From assembly GCA_046330395.1 (NCBI GenBank), contig JAXLSS010000012.1:26017-90016 (forward strand): 64,000 nucleotides of DNA. The letters are read 5' to 3'. The position numbers were made by a program, and so were the translations under genes. This document shows positions 19,006-27,717 of this stretch, one piece after another. The DNA comes from Ga0077560 sp046330395. GTDB lineage: Bacteria > Actinomycetota > Thermoleophilia > Miltoncostaeales > Miltoncostaeaceae. Below the pieces are notes generated by a model. That model worked only from the letters and a program-made list of their open reading frames with translations. It had not been told where the DNA came from and did no database searches. Position 1 is the stretch's first letter. Each line of letters begins with the position of its first letter.

Positions 19006-21291
19006 TCAGGTGGTGTGGGTGAGCAGCTGCTCCAGGCCGGCCACCGAGTCGTTGGCCCAGTCCTCCAGCAGGCCCGCATCCAGCAGGCGCTCCAGCGCGT
19101 CCACCGCGGGCCCCCAGAACTGCGAGCCCACGCAGCGGCGCAGCTCCCGGATGGCGTCCTCGGTGCTGCGGGCGGTCTTGTAGGCGCGGGCGGACACCAT
19201 GGTGTCCCAGGAGTCGGCCACGGCCAGCACGCGCGCCTCCTCGGGGATCTCATCGCCCACCAGGCCGTCGGGGTAGCCATTGCCGTCCATGCGCTCGTGG
19301 TGGCCCCGGATCCAGGTGCCCTGCTCGGCCGACAGCACCTCGGTGACGATGGAGGCGCCCACCGCGGCGTGGCGCTTCACCACCTCGTACTCGGCGTCGG
19401 TGAGGCTGTCCGGCTTGTGCAGGATGGTGTCGGGCACCGCGATCTTGCCCACGTCGTGCAGCAGCCCGGCCTCGCGCAGCTGGATGCAGCGCTCCGGCGT
19501 CCACCCCAGGGCGGTGGCGATGCGCACCGCCAGGTCGGCCACGCGGCCCGAGTGCTGCTGGGTGTAGGAGTCACGCGCGTCCACGGCCCACGCCAGGGCG
19601 CGCATGGCGCGCAGGGTGGGGGCCTCCGCCGGCAGGTCGGCGCTGCGGGCGAACACGTCCTCGGCCACCTCGAAGCTGTAGCTCACGGCCCGGTTGCCGC
19701 CGTTCATCTTGGCCCACTGCAGGGCCACCTCGGCCTGGCGGATCACGTCCGAGGGGCCGTCGGCCCCGGGCTCCCCGCACCCCAGCTGGGCCACGCCGAA
19801 CGAGGCGGTGAGGCCGCCCACGCCCTCCACGGGCGCCTCCGACACCGCCAGGCGCATCCGGCGGGCCGCGACGGTGGCGGCGATCATGTCGGCGCCCTGC
19901 AGCAGCCAGGCGAACTCCTGCCCGCCGGTGCGGCACAGCACGTCGCCGTCGCGCACCACCACCTGCATGCGGCGCGCAAGCTCCTTCAGCACCATGTCGC
20001 CGGTGATGTGGCCGTGGGTGTCGTTGACGCGCTTGAGGCGGTCCACATCCACCACCACCACCGACAGCGGCGTGCCGGCGGCCTTCGACTCGGCCACGGC
20101 CTGCGTGAGCCGGTCGGCGAAGGTGTGGTTGCCGGGCAGGCCGGTGAGCGAGTCGCGGTTGGGATCGATCCAGGCGCGCGCGTCGGCCTCGGCGGCCACC
20201 ATCGACGCCAGCGTGGCGAACCGGCGCAGCGCGCTCTCGGCGTGTTCCAGGCGCTCCTGCGGCACCTGCACCACCAGCTGCCCCCACGAACGCCCACCGG
20301 CGGTGAGGGGCACGCGCACCAGCCCGGTGGCGGGTGCGGCGGGCATGGCCCGCTCGGCGGCGGCGCGCTCGTCGGCGGCGATGCAGGTGCCGGCGGCCAC
20401 GCCCAGGCCGTGGGCGCCCACCACCATCTGCCCCCGGGGCTCGCTGCGCAGCACGGCCGCGCACGCGGCGCACACCAGCGCGGCGGCCTCGGCCGCCATC
20501 CGGCAGAACACCCCCGCGGCCGACGGGTTGGCGGCGGTGGCCGCGATGCGGTGCAGGGCCGAGTGGGCGCGCTCCGGTTCGGTGGGGTGGCGCACCGTGA
20601 GGATGTAGGCCGACACGGCGCCCGCGTCGTCGCACATGGCGGTGACGCGCACGGTCACCGGCTGCTGGGCGCCGTCGGGGGCGCGCATGGTGAGCGGGCC
20701 GTCGGCGGTGCCGTCGTGCCGCGCCCGCCGGAACAGCGCCACCACGCGGTGCGGGTCGGGGCCCAGAAGGGGGTCCTGGCCCACGCGCACCCCGATGAGG
20801 CGGTCGGCGCCGGTGCCGGTGAGGACGGTCATGGCCCGGTTGACCTGGGCGATGGAGCCGTCGGGCGACAGCACGGCCAGCCCGGAGTGCAGGGAGTCGA
20901 TGAGCGCGGCGGGGTCGGCCAGGCGCATGCGGTCGCGGTTGCGCCGCACCGCCGCGGACAGCCGCATCCCGGCCTCGGCGCCGCGCACCGGCTGCATGAT
21001 GCAGTCCACCGCGCCGGCGTCCAGCGCGTCGTCGGCGGCCTTCTCGTCGCCGTCGCGGATCACGGCGACCACCTGCGTCCGGCCGGCCCGCCGCTGCATG
21101 AGGTGCTGCGCGCGCATGGGGGGCGGCCAGTCGGTGACCAGCACGTCGGGGTCGTCCATGTCCGGGCGGGCGATGGTGAACCCGATGCGCAGCACCGTGG
21201 TGGACAGCGTCGACAGCGCCCACTGGTCATCGACGCACAGCATCACGTGCGGGATGGCTGCGCCTGCCGTGTGGGGGCGTGGGGCACGCAT
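19006..21291 (-). CDS. REC-like/PAS/GAF/GGDEF/HD-GYP protein with altered GGDEF motif
   Basis: 761 residues, soluble. A receiver-like N-terminus (about 15-125; MLCVDDQWALSTL, DVLVTDWPPP) lacks an obvious full phosphorylation pocket. A PAS domain (about 130-235), a GAF-like domain (about 245-375), a GGDEF domain (about 380-545) and an HD-GYP domain (about 565-740) follow. HD-GYP is complete: LLHDVGKIAVPDTILHKP and HHERMDGNGYPDGL, predicting c-di-GMP hydrolysis. The GGDEF signature is CRTGGQEFAWL, with Gln for the metal-binding Asp/Glu, so synthesis is probably lost. ATG 21291 was chosen; a GTG lies one codon upstream. The divergent imuB operator is about 75 bp from its start. Confidence 0.88.
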   Translation of the reverse strand: MRAPRPHTAGAAIPHVMLCVDDQWALSTLSTTVLRIGFTIARPDMDDPDVLVTDWPPPMRAQHLMQRRAGRTQVVAVIRDGDEKAADDALDAGAVDCIMQPVRGAEAGMRLSAAVRRNRDRMRLADPAALIDSLHSGLAVLSPDGSIAQVNRAMTVLTGTGADRLIGVRVGQDPLLGPDPHRVVALFRRARHDGTADGPLTMRAPDGAQQPVTVRVTAMCDDAGAVSAYILTVRHPTEPERAHSALHRIAATAANPSAAGVFCRMAAEAAALVCAACAAVLRSEPRGQMVVGAHGLGVAAGTCIAADERAAAERAMPAAPATGLVRVPLTAGGRSWGQLVVQVPQERLEHAESALRRFATLASMVAAEADARAWIDPNRDSLTGLPGNHTFADRLTQAVAESKAAGTPLSVVVVDVDRLKRVNDTHGHITGDMVLKELARRMQVVVRDGDVLCRTGGQEFAWLLQGADMIAATVAARRMRLAVSEAPVEGVGGLTASFGVAQLGCGEPGADGPSDVIRQAEVALQWAKMNGGNRAVSYSFEVAEDVFARSADLPAEAPTLRAMRALAWAVDARDSYTQQHSGRVADLAVRIATALGWTPERCIQLREAGLLHDVGKIAVPDTILHKPDSLTDAEYEVVKRHAAVGASIVTEVLSAEQGTWIRGHHERMDGNGYPDGLVGDEIPEEARVLAVADSWDTMVSARAYKTARSTEDAIRELRRCVGSQFWGPAVDALERLLDAGLLEDWANDSVAGLEQLLTHTT

Positions 21292-21364
21292 CACCGCAGT
21301 CTTCGGCCCGTCGAGGGTCGAATTGACTCTTCGGGCGGGTCCGCTTCCTTGACCCGGACCCGTC

Positions 21365-21390
21365 GATCATCGAACATATGTTCGATGATC
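21365..21390 (+). promoter_or_regulatory. LexA-type SOS box (perfect 26-bp palindrome) at imuB start
   Basis: The core CGAACATATGTTCG (21371-21384) matches the actinobacterial/Bacillus SOS consensus CGAACRNRYGTTYG. The symmetry extends six bases on each side, to GATCAT at the left and ATGATC at the right, so the imuB start codon (21385-21387) is part of the palindrome. LexA bound here would cover the start codon itself. Confidence 0.9.
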
Positions 21391-22593
21391 GTGGCCGTGG
21401 TGCTTCCCCGCTTTCCGCTGCTGGTCGCCCTGCTGGCGGCCCACCGGCCCGTGGATGCGCCGGTGGCCCTGGCACCCGCCCCCGGCGCCCCGCAGGTGGT
21501 GGGGATCTGCACCCCGGCGGCGGAGGCCCACGGCGTGCAGGCCGGGCTGCGCGTGGGCGAGGCCATGGCCCGCTGCCCGCACCTGGTGCTGGTGGCACCC
21601 GACCCGGACGCGGTGGCCGACGCCCATGAGCGCCTGCTGCTGCGGCTGGAGGACATGGGCGCGGCCGTGGAGCCGGGGGCGCCGGGCACCGCCTGCTTCG
21701 CCGCCGGCGGCCTGCTGCGCCTGCACCGCGGCATCGACGGGGTGCTGCGGCGCACCGCGGCGTGCCTGCCGGTGGGTGCCGACGGCCGGGTGGGCGCCGC
21801 TCCCAGCCGGTTCGCGGCACTGCAGGCCGCCCACCAGGCCCAGCCGCGGCGCCCCCTCATCGTGGACCGCGACGGGGTGCGGGAGTTCCTGGCCCCCCTG
21901 CCGGTGGACCGCCTGCCACTGCCCCCCGATGCGGTCGACGGCCTGCGGGATCTGGGGCTGCGCACCATGGAGAGCCTCGCGGCCCTGCCGCGCGGGTCGG
22001 CGCTGGAGCGCCTGGGGTTCGACGGGTTCCCTGCGTGGCGGCTCGCACGCGGCGAGGACGACCGGCCGCTGCGCCCGCGCGTCCCCCCCTCCCCGCTGCA
22101 GGCGCGGTACGCGTTCCCCGAACCGGTGGGGTCGCTGCCGGTGCTGCAGGCGGCCGCCCGCCTGCTGCTGGGCCGCGTCGCCACCACCGCCCGCGCCCGC
22201 GGCTGCACCCTGCGGTCGGTGCGGCTGCGCGCGCGCCTGGCCGACGGCGGGTCGTGGTCGCACGAGGTGCCGCTGCGGGAGGCCACCACCGACCTCACGC
22301 TGCTGCAGCTGGCCGCGTTGCCGCCCCTGGAGCACGTCACGGGCCCGGTGACCCAGCTGGCCGTGCGCGCGGACGCCTCCGGCGACGGGCGCGGCCGCCA
22401 GCTGACCCTGCAGCACCCCGGCCACACCGAGCGCATCCGGCGGGCCGGTGAGGCCGTGCGCCAGGTGCGGGCCGCGGTGGGCGACACCGCCCTGCTGCGC
22501 GCGGTGGAGCTGGAACCCTGGTCACGACTTCCGGAGCGACGATGGGCGTTGGTTCCCTTCGATATGTCGCCTCACCACGACCGGTCCGTGTGA
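21385..22593 (+). CDS. imuB: ImuB-like inactive Y-family polymerase of the SOS mutasome
   Basis: 402 residues. The start MIVAVVLPRFPLLVALLAAHR and the following PLVGICTPAAEAHGVQAGLRVGEAMARCP-like region match the N-terminus of ImuB, a Y-family polymerase relative without the catalytic acidic residues. No DxD or SDE metal motif is visible. The helix-hairpin-helix-like LPLPPDAVDGLRDLGLRTMESLAALPRG and a long C-terminal arm follow. ImuB links DnaE2 to the sliding clamp during damage tolerance. It abuts a perfect SOS box, shares overlap with a DUF6504-like gene, and a dnaE2 with a matching box lies at 30134. ImuA is not in the window. Confidence 0.87.
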   Translation: MIVAVVLPRFPLLVALLAAHRPVDAPVALAPAPGAPQVVGICTPAAEAHGVQAGLRVGEAMARCPHLVLVAPDPDAVADAHERLLLRLEDMGAAVEPGAPGTACFAAGGLLRLHRGIDGVLRRTAACLPVGADGRVGAAPSRFAALQAAHQAQPRRPLIVDRDGVREFLAPLPVDRLPLPPDAVDGLRDLGLRTMESLAALPRGSALERLGFDGFPAWRLARGEDDRPLRPRVPPSPLQARYAFPEPVGSLPVLQAAARLLLGRVATTARARGCTLRSVRLRARLADGGSWSHEVPLREATTDLTLLQLAALPPLEHVTGPVTQLAVRADASGDGRGRQLTLQHPGHTERIRRAGEAVRQVRAAVGDTALLRAVELEPWSRLPERRWALVPFDMSPHHDRSV

Positions 22594-22805
22594 TCTGCGG
22601 GCCCGGCGGCGTCCCCCACGCGGTGATCGTCCCGGGGGGGCGCCGCCGGTCCGTCATGCAGGTGCGCGACGAGTGGCTGGTGCAGGACCGCTGGTGGACC
22701 GATCAGCCCGTGGAACGCCACTTCTTCGAGCTGCTGCTGGAACCCGGGCGCGTCGTGGTGACCTATCAGGAACTCACCACGCGGGAGTGGTTCGCCTACT
22801 TGTGA
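22542..22805 (+). CDS. DUF6504-like small protein of the imuB/dnaE2 cassette
   Basis: 87 residues. It overlaps the 3' end of imuB by 52 nt, so it is certainly co-transcribed. The segment MQVRDEWLVQDRWWTDQPVERHFFELLLEPGRVVVTYQ resembles the W..DRWW..PV.R.YF.L.L..GR pattern of small proteins encoded beside actinobacterial imuB and dnaE2. Biochemical role unknown; a regulatory or structural part of the mutasome is plausible. Confidence 0.75.
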   Translation: MGVGSLRYVASPRPVRVICGPGGVPHAVIVPGGRRRSVMQVRDEWLVQDRWWTDQPVERHFFELLLEPGRVVVTYQELTTREWFAYL

Positions 22806-22926
22806 GCCCACCTTCCCCGGCGCGCCCCGGCCGTCGCCGGATTCGCCGATAAGGTGGCATCGCCCCGCGGGACCGTCACACTCCCTGTCGTACGGTTCCC
22901 AGGTTCCTCCCACGCGCCGCCCACCT

Positions 22927-23961
22927 TTGCCCGCACCCATCCACCGTCTCCGATCCCTCCGCGCGCGGCTCCCCGGGGCCCCGCTGGTGCTGGGATACCA
23001 CCGCGTCGCCGACGCCGCGCACGACCCCTGGGGCCAAGTGGTGTCCCCCGCGCATTTCGCCCAGCAGATGGCGCATCTGGCCCGTCACCACACGCCGGTG
23101 ACCCTGTCCCAGCTGGCAGACGCCACCGCGCGCGGGGTGCGTATCCCCCGCGCCGTGGCCGTGACGTTCGACGACGGCTACCGCGACAACGTGGACACCG
23201 CCCTGCCCATCCTGCGCGAGGCGGGCGTGCCGGCCACGTTCTTCATCATCGCCGGGTCCATCGGCAGCCCCGACCCCGTGTGGAGCGACGAGCTGATGGC
23301 GCTGCTGAGCGACCGCTGGACCGCCCCGCGTCTGCGGCTGGTGATCGACGGCCACGAGCACGTGTGGGATCTCCCGGTCACCGGCGGCACCTCCGCACCG
23401 CCGGGATGGGTGGTGGCCCAGCCGCCCCCCACCCCCCGCCACGCCCTGTACCTGCGGTTGTGGCGCATGCTGAACTCCCGTCCCGACGACGTGCAGCGCG
23501 ATGTGATCCGGCAGTTCCGGGCGCAGGCCCCCGTCACCGCCGACGCGGAGCTGATCCTGGATGAGGCCCGCCTCACCCGGCTGGCGTCCCATGAGGGCGT
23601 GGAGATCGGGTCGCACACCCTCACGCACCCCAACCTGCCCACCATCCCCGCACCCATGCGCGCCCGCGAGCTGCGCACCAGCCGCGACCGCCTGCGTGAG
23701 CTCACCGGACAGCCCGTCGACAGCTTCGCCTACCCGTACGGCGCGCACGATGCCGCCTGCCGGCGGCAGGTGGCCGAGGCCGGCTACACGTGGGCGGTCA
23801 CCACCGAGATGGGCGCGGTGCGCCCCGGCACGCCACCGCTGGCCATCCCGCGCCTGGCGGTGGCCAACTGGGACGGGCACCGCTTCGCCGCGTGGCTGTC
23901 ACCGCTGCGCACGGACGCGCGGCCGGCGCGCTCAGCCCGGCAGCTGCTCGGACGGTCGTAG
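22927..23961 (+). CDS. Polysaccharide deacetylase (CE4/NodB-like)
   Basis: 344 residues from a TTG start. The CE4 motifs are clear: VAVTFDDGYRDNVDTALPIL (motif 1, catalytic DD), VEIGSHTLTHPNL (motif 2, metal-binding H..H), SFAYPYGAHDAACRRQV (motif 3). LVLGYHRVAD near the start is usual in cell-wall or exopolysaccharide deacetylases. About 100 residues are inserted between motifs 1 and 2. No signal peptide is predicted from this start. The upstream 120 nt hold no gene. The 3' end overlaps the convergent hydrolase by 30 nt. Confidence 0.88.
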   Translation: MPAPIHRLRSLRARLPGAPLVLGYHRVADAAHDPWGQVVSPAHFAQQMAHLARHHTPVTLSQLADATARGVRIPRAVAVTFDDGYRDNVDTALPILREAGVPATFFIIAGSIGSPDPVWSDELMALLSDRWTAPRLRLVIDGHEHVWDLPVTGGTSAPPGWVVAQPPPTPRHALYLRLWRMLNSRPDDVQRDVIRQFRAQAPVTADAELILDEARLTRLASHEGVEIGSHTLTHPNLPTIPAPMRARELRTSRDRLRELTGQPVDSFAYPYGAHDAACRRQVAEAGYTWAVTTEMGAVRPGTPPLAIPRLAVANWDGHRFAAWLSPLRTDARPARSARQLLGRS

Positions 23962-24738
23962 CCGCTTGGCCAGCAGGCCGGTGGCCGCGCCCAGCTCCAG
24001 ATCCACCACCAGCAGGCCCTCCGTGCCGCGGGGCTGGGCGGCCACCACCTCCCCGTCGGGGCCGATCACCGCCGAGGTGGTGGGTGCGTCATCGCCGGCG
24101 ATGTTGACGCTTGCGAAGAACACCGTGTTCTCGGCTGCTCGGCACCGCATGGCGGCCTCGTGGAAGCTGGAGCGCGGGTCGCCGAACACGGCCGGGTGAT
24201 GGTCGCCCGGCGACGCCGGGTGGAAGTGCGGGTGGAACACCACGTGCGCGCCCGCCACGGCCGCGCTGCGCACGGTCTCGGGGTAGCGCCAGCCCTCGTG
24301 GCAGATCACCACGCCGAACCGCAGGTCGCCCACGGTGAACAGCCGGCGCCCCGCTCCGGCGCGGTACGCCAGGTCCTCGCTGGGATCCAGCTGCACCTTG
24401 TCCTGGAACCCCAGGCGCGACCCGTCGCGGTCGAGCACCAGCGCGGTGATGCGGCGCTCGTCGTCCACCATGCGCTCGGTGCCCAGAACCACCGCCACCC
24501 CCGAGCGCCCCGCGGCGTCGGCAACCCGGGCCCATGCGTCCTCCAGGTACGCCGCGTCCAGCGGCGGCGGCTGCACGTCCGGCCACGGGTACCCCGGCAC
24601 GTACATCTCGGGGAAGCACACCACCAGGGCGTGCGCCTTCCCCGCGGCGGCCACCCACAGGCACACGGCGTCCACCGCGTCCTCCGGGTCGGTGGCCGGC
24701 CTGATGTTGGCCAGCGCGACCCGGGCCGAGCCGGTCAC
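23932..24738 (-). CDS. Carbon-nitrogen hydrolase (nitrilase superfamily)
   Basis: 268 residues. The Glu-Lys-Cys triad is visible: Glu in VVCFPEMYVPGYPW, Lys in LGFQDKVQLDPSED, Cys in FGVVICHEGWRYPE. It cleaves amide or nitrile C-N bonds, for example an omega-amidase or N-carbamoyl substrate; the exact substrate cannot be told. Its start overlaps the cysNC stop by 4 nt (ATGA), so it is the third gene of the cysD-cysNC transcript. A link to sulfur metabolism is therefore possible but unproven. Confidence 0.88.
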   Translation of the reverse strand: MTGSARVALANIRPATDPEDAVDAVCLWVAAAGKAHALVVCFPEMYVPGYPWPDVQPPPLDAAYLEDAWARVADAAGRSGVAVVLGTERMVDDERRITALVLDRDGSRLGFQDKVQLDPSEDLAYRAGAGRRLFTVGDLRFGVVICHEGWRYPETVRSAAVAGAHVVFHPHFHPASPGDHHPAVFGDPRSSFHEAAMRCRAAENTVFFASVNIAGDDAPTTSAVIGPDGEVVAAQPRGTEGLLVVDLELGAATGLLAKRLRPSEQLPG

Positions 24739-26633
24739 ACCATCCCCAGCTCGCGCAGGCGCAGCACCACCGCCTCCGCGGCGTCCTGCGGCTCCAGGCC
24801 CGCGGTGCGCAGGTGCACCTCGGGCCGGGTGGGCGGCTCGTAGGGCGCGTCGATGCCCGTGAACCCGGTGATCTCGCCCCGGCGGGCCTTGGCGTACAGA
24901 CCCTTGGGGTCGCGTCGCTCGGCCACCTCCAGCGGCGCGTCCACGAACACCTCGCAGAACTCGCCCTCGCCCATCAGCCCGCGCGCCATGTCGCGGTCGG
25001 CCCGGAACGGGGAGATGAACGAGGCGAGCACCACCAGCCCGGCGTCGGCCATCAGGCGGGCCACCTCGGCCACCCGGCGGATGTTCTCCACGCGGTCGGC
25101 ATCACTGAAGCCCAGGTCGCGGTTGAGCCCGTGGCGCAGGTTGTCGCCGTCCAGCAGGTAGGTGCGCACCCCCATCCCGTGCAGGCGCTGCTCCACCAGG
25201 TTGGCGATGGTGGACTTGCCCGCGCCGGACAGCCCGGTGAACCACACCACGCCGCTGCGGTGGCCGTTGAGGCGGCGGCGGGCCTCGCGGTCCACCTGGG
25301 TGGCCTGCCAGTGGATGTGGTCGCTGGCGCGCAGGGCCGAGTGCAGCAGCCCGGCGCCGACGGTGTTGTTGGTCATCCGGTCGATGACGATGAACCCGCC
25401 GGTGTCGCGGTTGACCTCGTACGGGTCGAAGGCGATGGGCCGGTCCAGCCGCAGCTCGCACACGCCGATCTCGTTGAGCCCCAGGGTGTCGGCGTCCTGC
25501 TGTTCCAGCGTGTTGACGTCCACGCGGTGCTCGGGACGGCTGATCGCCAGCCCCACGGTGCGCGCGCCGATCTTCATGAGGTAGCTGCGGTCGGGGGCCA
25601 TGGGCGTCTCGTGCATCCACACGATGTGCGCCAGGAAGCGGTCGGCCACCTCCGCGGGGTCGGCGGCGTCGCAGATGACGTCCCCACGGCTGATGTCGAT
25701 CTCGTCGGCCAGGGTCACCGTGACGGCCTGGTGCGCCTGTGCCTCCTCCAGGTCACCGTCGAAGGTGACGATGCGCGCCACCGTGCTCTCCACCCCCGAG
25801 GGCAGGGCGCGCACGCGCTGGCCGGGCCGCAGCGTGCCGCTGACGATGGTGCCGGCGAACCCGCGGAAGTCCAGGTCCGGGCGGTTGACCCACTGCACCG
25901 GCATGCGCATGGGGCGCGTGTGGGCCAGGTCCTCCACCTGCACCTGCTCCAGGTGCTGCATGAAGGTTGGGCCGGTGTACCAGGGTGTGTGCTCGGACGG
26001 CTCGGTGATGTTGTCGCCGCGCAGGGCCGACAGCGGGATGCAGGTGATGTCGGTGAGGCCGATGCGCGCCGCGAACTCGCGGTAGTCGCGCTCGATGCGC
26101 TCGAACACGTCCCGGTCGTAGCCCACCAGGTCCATCTTGTTGACGGCCAGCACGATGGTGTGCACGCCGATCAGCGACACCAGGTAGCTGTGCCGGCGGG
26201 TCTGGGTGAGCAGGCCCTTGCGGGCGTCCACCAGGATCACCGCGAGGTCGGCCGTGGACGCCCCGGTGACCATGTTGCGCGTGTACTGCTCGTGGCCCGG
26301 CGTGTCGGCCACGATGAACTTGCGGTGCTCGGTGGAGAAGAACCGGTAGGCCACGTCGATGGTGATGCCCTGCTCGCGCTCGGCGGTGAGGCCGTCCAGC
26401 AGCAGGGCGAAGTCCAGGTCGCCACCCTGGGTGCCCACGCGCTTGCTGTCGGCCTCCAAGGCGGCCAGGTGGTCGTCGAACACCAGCTGGCTCTCGTACA
26501 GCATGCGCCCGATGAGGGTGCTCTTGCCGTCGTCCACGCTGCCGCAGGCGATGAACCGCAGCAGGCTCTTGTGCTGGTGCTGGTGCAGGTACTCATCGAT
26601 GTCGTGCGCGATGAGGTCGGAGGAGTGGGCCAT
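24735..26633 (-). CDS. cysNC: Sulfate adenylyltransferase large subunit fused to APS kinase (CysNC)
   Basis: 632 residues. The N-terminal GTPase (about 1-430) has ACGSVDDGKSTLIGRML, VADTPGHEQYTRNM and LAVNKMDLVGYDRD. The C-terminal APS kinase (about 440-632) has VVWFTGLSGAGKSTIANLVE, LLDGDNLRHGLNRDLGFS and CEVFVDAPLEVAERRDPKGLY. Together with CysD it makes APS from sulfate and ATP, driven by GTP hydrolysis, then PAPS. The start overlaps the cysD stop by one base (TGATG). Fused CysNC is common in actinobacteria. Confidence 0.96.
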   Translation of the reverse strand: MAHSSDLIAHDIDEYLHQHQHKSLLRFIACGSVDDGKSTLIGRMLYESQLVFDDHLAALEADSKRVGTQGGDLDFALLLDGLTAEREQGITIDVAYRFFSTEHRKFIVADTPGHEQYTRNMVTGASTADLAVILVDARKGLLTQTRRHSYLVSLIGVHTIVLAVNKMDLVGYDRDVFERIERDYREFAARIGLTDITCIPLSALRGDNITEPSEHTPWYTGPTFMQHLEQVQVEDLAHTRPMRMPVQWVNRPDLDFRGFAGTIVSGTLRPGQRVRALPSGVESTVARIVTFDGDLEEAQAHQAVTVTLADEIDISRGDVICDAADPAEVADRFLAHIVWMHETPMAPDRSYLMKIGARTVGLAISRPEHRVDVNTLEQQDADTLGLNEIGVCELRLDRPIAFDPYEVNRDTGGFIVIDRMTNNTVGAGLLHSALRASDHIHWQATQVDREARRRLNGHRSGVVWFTGLSGAGKSTIANLVEQRLHGMGVRTYLLDGDNLRHGLNRDLGFSDADRVENIRRVAEVARLMADAGLVVLASFISPFRADRDMARGLMGEGEFCEVFVDAPLEVAERRDPKGLYAKARRGEITGFTGIDAPYEPPTRPEVHLRTAGLEPQDAAEAVVLRLRELGMV

Positions 26634-27574
26634 CAGAAGTACCCGTCCTGCTTCTTCTTCTCCATTGATCCCGAGGAGTCGTGGTCGATGGCGCGCCCCT
26701 GACGCTCGGAGGAGGTGGTGAGCAGCATCTCCTGGATGATCTGGGTGAGCGTGGTGGCCTCGCTCTCGATGGCGCCGGTGAGCGGGTAGCAGCCCAGCGT
26801 GCGGAACCGGATGCTGCGCATCTGCGGCGTCTCGCCCGGGTGCAGCTTCATGCGGTCGTCGTCCACCATGATCAGCATGCCGTCGCGCTCCACCACGGGC
26901 CGCGGGGCGGAGAAGTACAGCGGCACCAGGGCGATGCCCTCCAGCCAGATGTACTGCCACACGTCCAGCTCGGTCCAGTTGGACAGCGGGAACACCCGCA
27001 CGCTCTCGCCGTGGTTGCGGCGGGCGTTGTACAGGCGCCACAGCTCCGGCCGCTGCTGCTTGGGGTCCCACTGGTGCTGGGCCGAGCGCAGGCTGAACAC
27101 GCGCTCCTTGGCGCGGGACTTCTCCTCGTCGCGTCGCGCCCCGCCGAACGCGAGGTCGAACCGGTGCTCGTCCAGGGCCTGTTTGAGCCCCTCGGTCTTC
27201 CAGAGGTCGGTGTGCAGCGCCGAGCCGTGGTCGAAGGGGTTGATGCCCTGCGCCAGCGCCTCGGGGTTGATGTGCACGATCAGATCGGCGCCGATCTCCG
27301 CGGTGATGCGGTCGCGGAAGGCGATCATCTCCCGGAACTTCCACGTGGTGTCCACGTGCAGCAGCGGGAACGGCAGCACGCCCGGGTGGAACGCCTTGCG
27401 GGCCAGGTGCAGCATCACCGAGCTGTCCTTGCCGATGCTGTACAGCATCACGGGCCGCTCCGACTCGGCCGCGGCCTCGCGCATGATGTGGATGCTCTCG
27501 GCCTCCAGGCGCTGGAGGTGCGTCAACCGCTCGGGTCGCAACCGCATGGCTGCGTCGCGTTGGGTGCTGCTCAC
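26633..27574 (-). CDS. cysD: Sulfate adenylyltransferase small subunit (CysD)
   Basis: 313 residues from the GTG at 27574; another in-frame Met lies eight codons in. PAPS-reductase-type PP-loop VMLYSIGKDSSVMLHLARKAF, then LLHVDTTWKFREMIAFRD, AFGGARRDEEKSRAKERVFS and FPLSNWTELDVWQYI. Ends DHDSSGSMEKKKQDGYF, the canonical CysD C-terminus. Catalytic subunit of ATP sulfurylase, partner of CysNC. First gene of cysD-cysNC-hydrolase. A long G/C-rich inverted region lies between it and the divergent cyclase gene. Confidence 0.95.
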   Translation of the reverse strand: MSSTQRDAAMRLRPERLTHLQRLEAESIHIMREAAAESERPVMLYSIGKDSSVMLHLARKAFHPGVLPFPLLHVDTTWKFREMIAFRDRITAEIGADLIVHINPEALAQGINPFDHGSALHTDLWKTEGLKQALDEHRFDLAFGGARRDEEKSRAKERVFSLRSAQHQWDPKQQRPELWRLYNARRNHGESVRVFPLSNWTELDVWQYIWLEGIALVPLYFSAPRPVVERDGMLIMVDDDRMKLHPGETPQMRSIRFRTLGCYPLTGAIESEATTLTQIIQEMLLTTSSERQGRAIDHDSSGSMEKKKQDGYF

Positions 27575-27717
27575 AAGGGCGTCCTCGGTGGAGCCGAACC
27601 CGCGCACGCACCGCCGGTCCGGGCGCGCGAGTTGTTCTTATCGGGCGGAGAAGTTCTACAGGAGCCCGCGGCCCCCCGCCGCGCGGCCGGGCGCGGCGGC
27701 TCGGCTTCGCCCCCGAG

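Noticed and set aside
26634..27611. Upstream extension of CysNC over cysD
   Set aside because: The added N-terminus is low-complexity Arg/Ala/Gly sequence in the wrong frame of cysD; the GTPase domain begins at the ATG at 26633.
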